Positions 61,302 through 64,000 of a stretch of 64,000 nucleotides of DNA are shown piece after piece; within the stretch, counting starts at the first letter, position 1, and every line of letters begins with the position of its first letter. The position numbers and the translations under genes are program-made. The notes under the pieces were generated by a model. The model ran no database searches. It was not told the origin of the DNA and saw only the letters and a list, made by a program, of their open reading frames with translations. This stretch comes from GCA-958296115 sp965222445 (lineage in GTDB: Bacteria; Chloroflexota; Dehalococcoidia; Lucifugimonadales; CAJWER01), in contig CBDCTY010000002.1 in NCBI GenBank assembly GCA_965222445.1, positions 310,001 through 374,000 on the forward strand, read 5' to 3'.

Positions 61302-62416
61302 GCCCGGCGATCGAGGTCATAGAGCCGGGTCTGTTCACGACGGTCCAGGATCGCGGGCGCTATGGGTACCAGCGCATAGGTGTGCCGGTGTCGGGCGCGA
61401 TGGACCAGTTCGCGCTGCGTGCGGCGAACCTGCTGGTCGGCAATGACGAGAACGCCGCAGCCCTGGAGATGACGGTGATCGGGCCGACGGTGGAATTCAA
61501 GGGTGACGCGGCCATCGCCGTCACGGGCGCGGACCTGACGCCGATGCTGGACGGCTCGCCTATGCCTCGCTGGGAGGCGGTCCCGGTGGCGGCCGGGAGC
61601 AGGCTCTCCTTCCACGGGATGGCTGACGGAATCCGTGGCTACCTGGCCATTTCGGGGGGCATCGACGTTCCCGAGGTGATGGGCAGCCGGTCCACGTACG
61701 TGAAGGGCGGCTTCGGCGGCCTGAACGGCTCGGCGATCTCCAGCGGCGATGTCCTCGATACCCTCGACGCGCCGGGACAGACGCGTGCAATGCCGCCGGA
61801 CTTCGAGCCGCCGGTATACGGGACGGAGCACGAGCTCCGGGTGATCCTGGGCCCGCAGGACCACGCATTCGACGACGGGGCCATATCCACCCTCCTGGGA
61901 TCGACGTTTACCGTATCCCTAGACTCGGACCGCATGGGGTACCGGCTGGAAGGCCCGCAGATAGCACACAAGGGGTCGCCCGACATCATCTCCCAGGGGA
62001 ACGCGCCCGGAGCGGTGCAGGTGTCCGGCGACGGCGTGCCCACAGTGCTGATGGCCGACCGTGGCACGACGGGCGGCTACACGAAGATAGCCGCGGTCAT
62101 AACGGCGGACGTGGGCAGGCTGGCGCAGGCGGTGCCGGGCGAGTCGGTGAGGTTCACCGCCGTGGGCCACGACGAGGCTGTGGCTGCGCTGGTGGAGCAG
62201 GAGGCCATTCTCGCGGCAATAAACGGCGCCGCGCCTACTGTGGCGGTCCCGGTCACGGTAGTTGTGGACGGCCAGACGCTCGAGGTGGTCGACGAGCGCG
62301 GCGAGCCGGTTACGGCGGGCGAGGGGCCCTCTCGGGCCCACAGGGCTACAGCGGTGGTGAAGGGTCTGACGTACAGCTTCGACGTCGAGGTCCGGACGGA
62401 CGCGCCTGCCGAATGA
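61298..62416 (+). CDS. pxpC: 5-oxoprolinase subunit C (KipA family)
   Basis: A 372-residue KipA/allophanate-hydrolase-subunit-2 protein. Motifs: IEPGLFTTVQDRGRYGYQRI, VSGAMDQFALRAANLLVGN, LEMTVIGPTVEF, GIRGYLAISGGIDVPEVMGS and GSPDIISQGNAPGAVQVSGD. The C-terminus has an extra ~60 residues resembling a biotinyl-like or acetyl-CoA-carboxylase-type strand-rich tail (VTVVVDGQTLEVVDE). ATGA overlaps on both sides place it in a tight operon with pxpB and the VTT membrane protein. Confidence 0.92.
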   Translation: MSPAIEVIEPGLFTTVQDRGRYGYQRIGVPVSGAMDQFALRAANLLVGNDENAAALEMTVIGPTVEFKGDAAIAVTGADLTPMLDGSPMPRWEAVPVAAGSRLSFHGMADGIRGYLAISGGIDVPEVMGSRSTYVKGGFGGLNGSAISSGDVLDTLDAPGQTRAMPPDFEPPVYGTEHELRVILGPQDHAFDDGAISTLLGSTFTVSLDSDRMGYRLEGPQIAHKGSPDIISQGNAPGAVQVSGDGVPTVLMADRGTTGGYTKIAAVITADVGRLAQAVPGESVRFTAVGHDEAVAALVEQEAILAAINGAAPTVAVPVTVVVDGQTLEVVDERGEPVTAGEGPSRAHRATAVVKGLTYSFDVEVRTDAPAE

Positions 62417-63036
62417 CGGAGTGGCTGCACGACCTGGCCGACTGGACGGTCGCCTTCGCTGACAGCGACTGGGCAATCGGCATCCTGGCGCTGTTGTCCT
62501 TCTCCGAGGCGATTTTCTTCCCGATCCCGCCGGACCCGCTGCTTGTCGGCGTTGCTCTGGTCCAACAGCCCCTCGCTTTGTGGCTTGCCATACTGGTGAC
62601 CCTAACGTCGGTTGCCGGAGCGCTGGTGGGGCATTGGCTTGGCAGAAAGCTTGGCAGGCCCATCCTCGACCGGCTCTTCTCCGAAAGAACGATCGCGGCG
62701 GCAGAGAGATGGCTCAGGCGCTACGGCGTCTGGGCGACGGTCCTCGCCGCCTTCACGCCGATTCCCTACAAGGTCTTCGCAATCACGGCCGGGGTGCTCG
62801 ACCTAGACCGCCGCAGCTTTGCGCTGGCGTCCCTGGTGGGTCGGGGCGCCAGGTTCCTGACGATCGGTGTGCTGGTCATGCTCTTCGGCGAGGAGATACA
62901 GGAGTTCATTACCGGCAACTTCGAGATTCTCACGATCGCCGCCGGCCTGGCCGCGGTCGTGCTGCTAGCAGCCTGGCGCCTGTTCCACTGGCTGCGGGCC
63001 CGACGCCAGGGGGTTGGAGGGGAGGGGATGCCGTGA
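62413..63036 (+). CDS. VTT (SNARE-associated / DedA-like) membrane protein
   Basis: A 207-residue membrane protein of the VTT superfamily (YqaA-like group). It has several hydrophobic segments, the typical FSEAIFFPIPPDPLLVGVAL re-entrant motif, GHWLGRKLGRPI, and AAFTPIPYKVFAITAGVLDL near the second re-entrant loop. Relatives act as lipid scramblases or transport undecaprenyl or phospholipids. Four-base overlaps with pxpC and with the next gene show co-translation, though its link to pyroglutamate use is unclear. Confidence 0.88.
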   Translation: MTEWLHDLADWTVAFADSDWAIGILALLSFSEAIFFPIPPDPLLVGVALVQQPLALWLAILVTLTSVAGALVGHWLGRKLGRPILDRLFSERTIAAAERWLRRYGVWATVLAAFTPIPYKVFAITAGVLDLDRRSFALASLVGRGARFLTIGVLVMLFGEEIQEFITGNFEILTIAAGLAAVVLLAAWRLFHWLRARRQGVGGEGMP

Positions 63037-64000
63037 TATTCGACTCGCACGCCTACTGCTTCCTGTCCGCAGACTCGCCCAGGGGGTATATCGACGGGGC
63101 CGAGCACCTGCGCTGGGTCCAGTCGGCCCACGCGCGGCACCACCAGCCCGCCTTCCGCATCCGCGACGGGGCGCCCGGCCCGTCCGAGGTTCTTGCGCCG
63201 GGCGGACGCGGCACGGGGAGCCTGCCCGACCTGGGATTCCACGTCGACCACGAGCGGGGGCGAGTCGCGTGGGAGTACGAGGGCGAGGAGTACACCAAGC
63301 ACTTCTACCCGCCGGCCCTGAGCGGGTGCGAGTTCTCGCCCCACAGCCTGATCGGTGAGATGGACTACGCGGGCATCGACATGGCCCTGCTTCACACCGA
63401 CCCGATGCTGGTGCGGGACAGCAGCTACCTCGCGGAGTGCGTCGCGTTCTACCCCGACCGGCTCCGCGTGATGGCGCCGGTCGAGGAGTGGAGGTTGCTG
63501 GACGACGCGGACGCGGTGATCGACGAGGTGACGAGGGCTGTCCGGGGGCACGGGCTGCACGCCATCAAGTTCAATCCGTTCGGCTACACGGTGAGCGACG
63601 AACCCTGGGACGGCGGCTCCTACGGTCCGTTCTGGGACACCGTCACGGAGCTGGGCGTGCCGGTGTTCTTCACGCTCGGCTCCGGGCCGGCGTCGGGCCC
63701 GGGCGGGCGCGAGGGCTACCTGAACGAGCTGCGCGTCCTGATGCGCTGGATGGAGCGCTACCCTGATGCCGTGTGCAGCCTGACCCACGGCTTCCCCTGG
63801 CGGGACTTCCTCGAAGGCGACGCAATCGTGCTCCCTGACGACGTGTGGGAGCCGTTCAGGGGAGGCCGGTGCAACCTGGAGGTGTGCTTCCCCGTCCGGC
63901 TCGGCGACCTGTTCGACTTCCCGTACAGGGAGGTGTGGCCGACGCTCGATGCGATGGTGCGCAACATCGGCGCCGACCACCTCCTCTGGGGGACGGACAT
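63033..64000 (+). CDS. Amidohydrolase-family (TIM-barrel) protein, 3' end off window
   Basis: At least 322 residues are visible, starting at GTG 63033, which overlaps the preceding stop by four bases. It belongs to the amidohydro-rel / ACMSD-like group: IFDSHAYCF at the start (His retained, the usual second His of HxH replaced), GIDMALLHTD, GLHAIKFNPFGYTVSD with the Lys, VCSLTHGFPWRDF, and HLLWGTDM where the metal-binding Asp sits at the window end. The missing second His suggests an altered metal site. Likely a decarboxylase or hydrolase; substrate unknown. Confidence 0.8.
   Translation, partial: MIFDSHAYCFLSADSPRGYIDGAEHLRWVQSAHARHHQPAFRIRDGAPGPSEVLAPGGRGTGSLPDLGFHVDHERGRVAWEYEGEEYTKHFYPPALSGCEFSPHSLIGEMDYAGIDMALLHTDPMLVRDSSYLAECVAFYPDRLRVMAPVEEWRLLDDADAVIDEVTRAVRGHGLHAIKFNPFGYTVSDEPWDGGSYGPFWDTVTELGVPVFFTLGSGPASGPGGREGYLNELRVLMRWMERYPDAVCSLTHGFPWRDFLEGDAIVLPDDVWEPFRGGRCNLEVCFPVRLGDLFDFPYREVWPTLDAMVRNIGADHLLWGTD

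Overview
The window reads as a chromosomal segment of a high-GC bacterium, most likely a Chloroflexota / Dehalococcoidia (SAR202-like) lineage. This is inference from gene content: LLM-type flavin oxidoreductase, SelA-like PLP enzymes, PxpABC, a VPS10/BNR-propeller protein, a 23S rRNA gene not linked to 16S, and abundant dispersed intergenic palindromes. No 16S gene is present to confirm it. Most genes are compact housekeeping or catabolic genes in short operons that often overlap by 1-4 bp; the accessory material sits in a few hot spots.

Layout. 1-5.9 kb: NAD+ synthase (cut by the window edge), a DapA-family aldolase, proB-proA split by a small mobile element, and a small hypothetical gene. 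6.1-10 kb: RNB exoribonuclease, a decayed DUF559 gene and an LLM oxidoreductase, with several miniature elements. 10.5-13.9 kb: a Panacea-domain toxin-antitoxin-like pair, a double-cupredoxin lipoprotein, and a NYN-domain gene broken by a miniature element. 13.9-16.8 kb: HAD phosphatase, B12-binding methylmalonyl-CoA mutase subunit and methylmalonyl-CoA epimerase (minus strand), then Kbl. 16.8-20.4 kb: a BglII-type restriction-modification pair, an orphan HicB, an SDR and two A/T-richer hypothetical genes. 20.4-23.2 kb: two tandem SelA-like enzymes and a retropepsin-like protease. 23.3-26.0 kb: a relic island flanked by a 41-bp tRNA duplication, with an integrase tail and a frameshifted RCC1-repeat lipoprotein. 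26.0-29.3 kb: 23S rRNA plus initiator tRNA with its own promoter and terminator, no 5S or 16S. 29.4-34.8 kb: a repeat-dense zone and a giant frameshifted LRR protein gene. 35-45.7 kb: EEP hydrolase, Leu/Val-type dehydrogenase, HpcH aldolase, RuvB, DUF488, Uma2, a VapBC-like pair, and a heterodimeric ABC exporter. 45.8-52.3 kb: Rad50/SbcC ATPase, UvrC, and a Fic protein with a palindromic operator. 52.3-64 kb: BNR propeller protein, lipoprotein, HAD, HypE-like protein, zinc alcohol dehydrogenase, then the 5-oxoprolinase set pxpA / pxpB-pxpC with a VTT membrane protein and an amidohydrolase.

Two miniature mobile-element families stand out. Family B is ~123 bp, has TACCAATT-like inverted ends and duplicates 3-bp TNA targets (TAA, TGA, TTA); eight copies are seen. 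Family A has 13-bp ends CAGGGCCTTTCCA and 9-15-bp target duplications; three copies are seen. Neither has a transposase in the window. They separate proB from proA, sit on the stop codon of one gene and break another. Three genes (DUF559, RCC1 and LRR) carry single-base frameshifts that could be real decay or assembly error.
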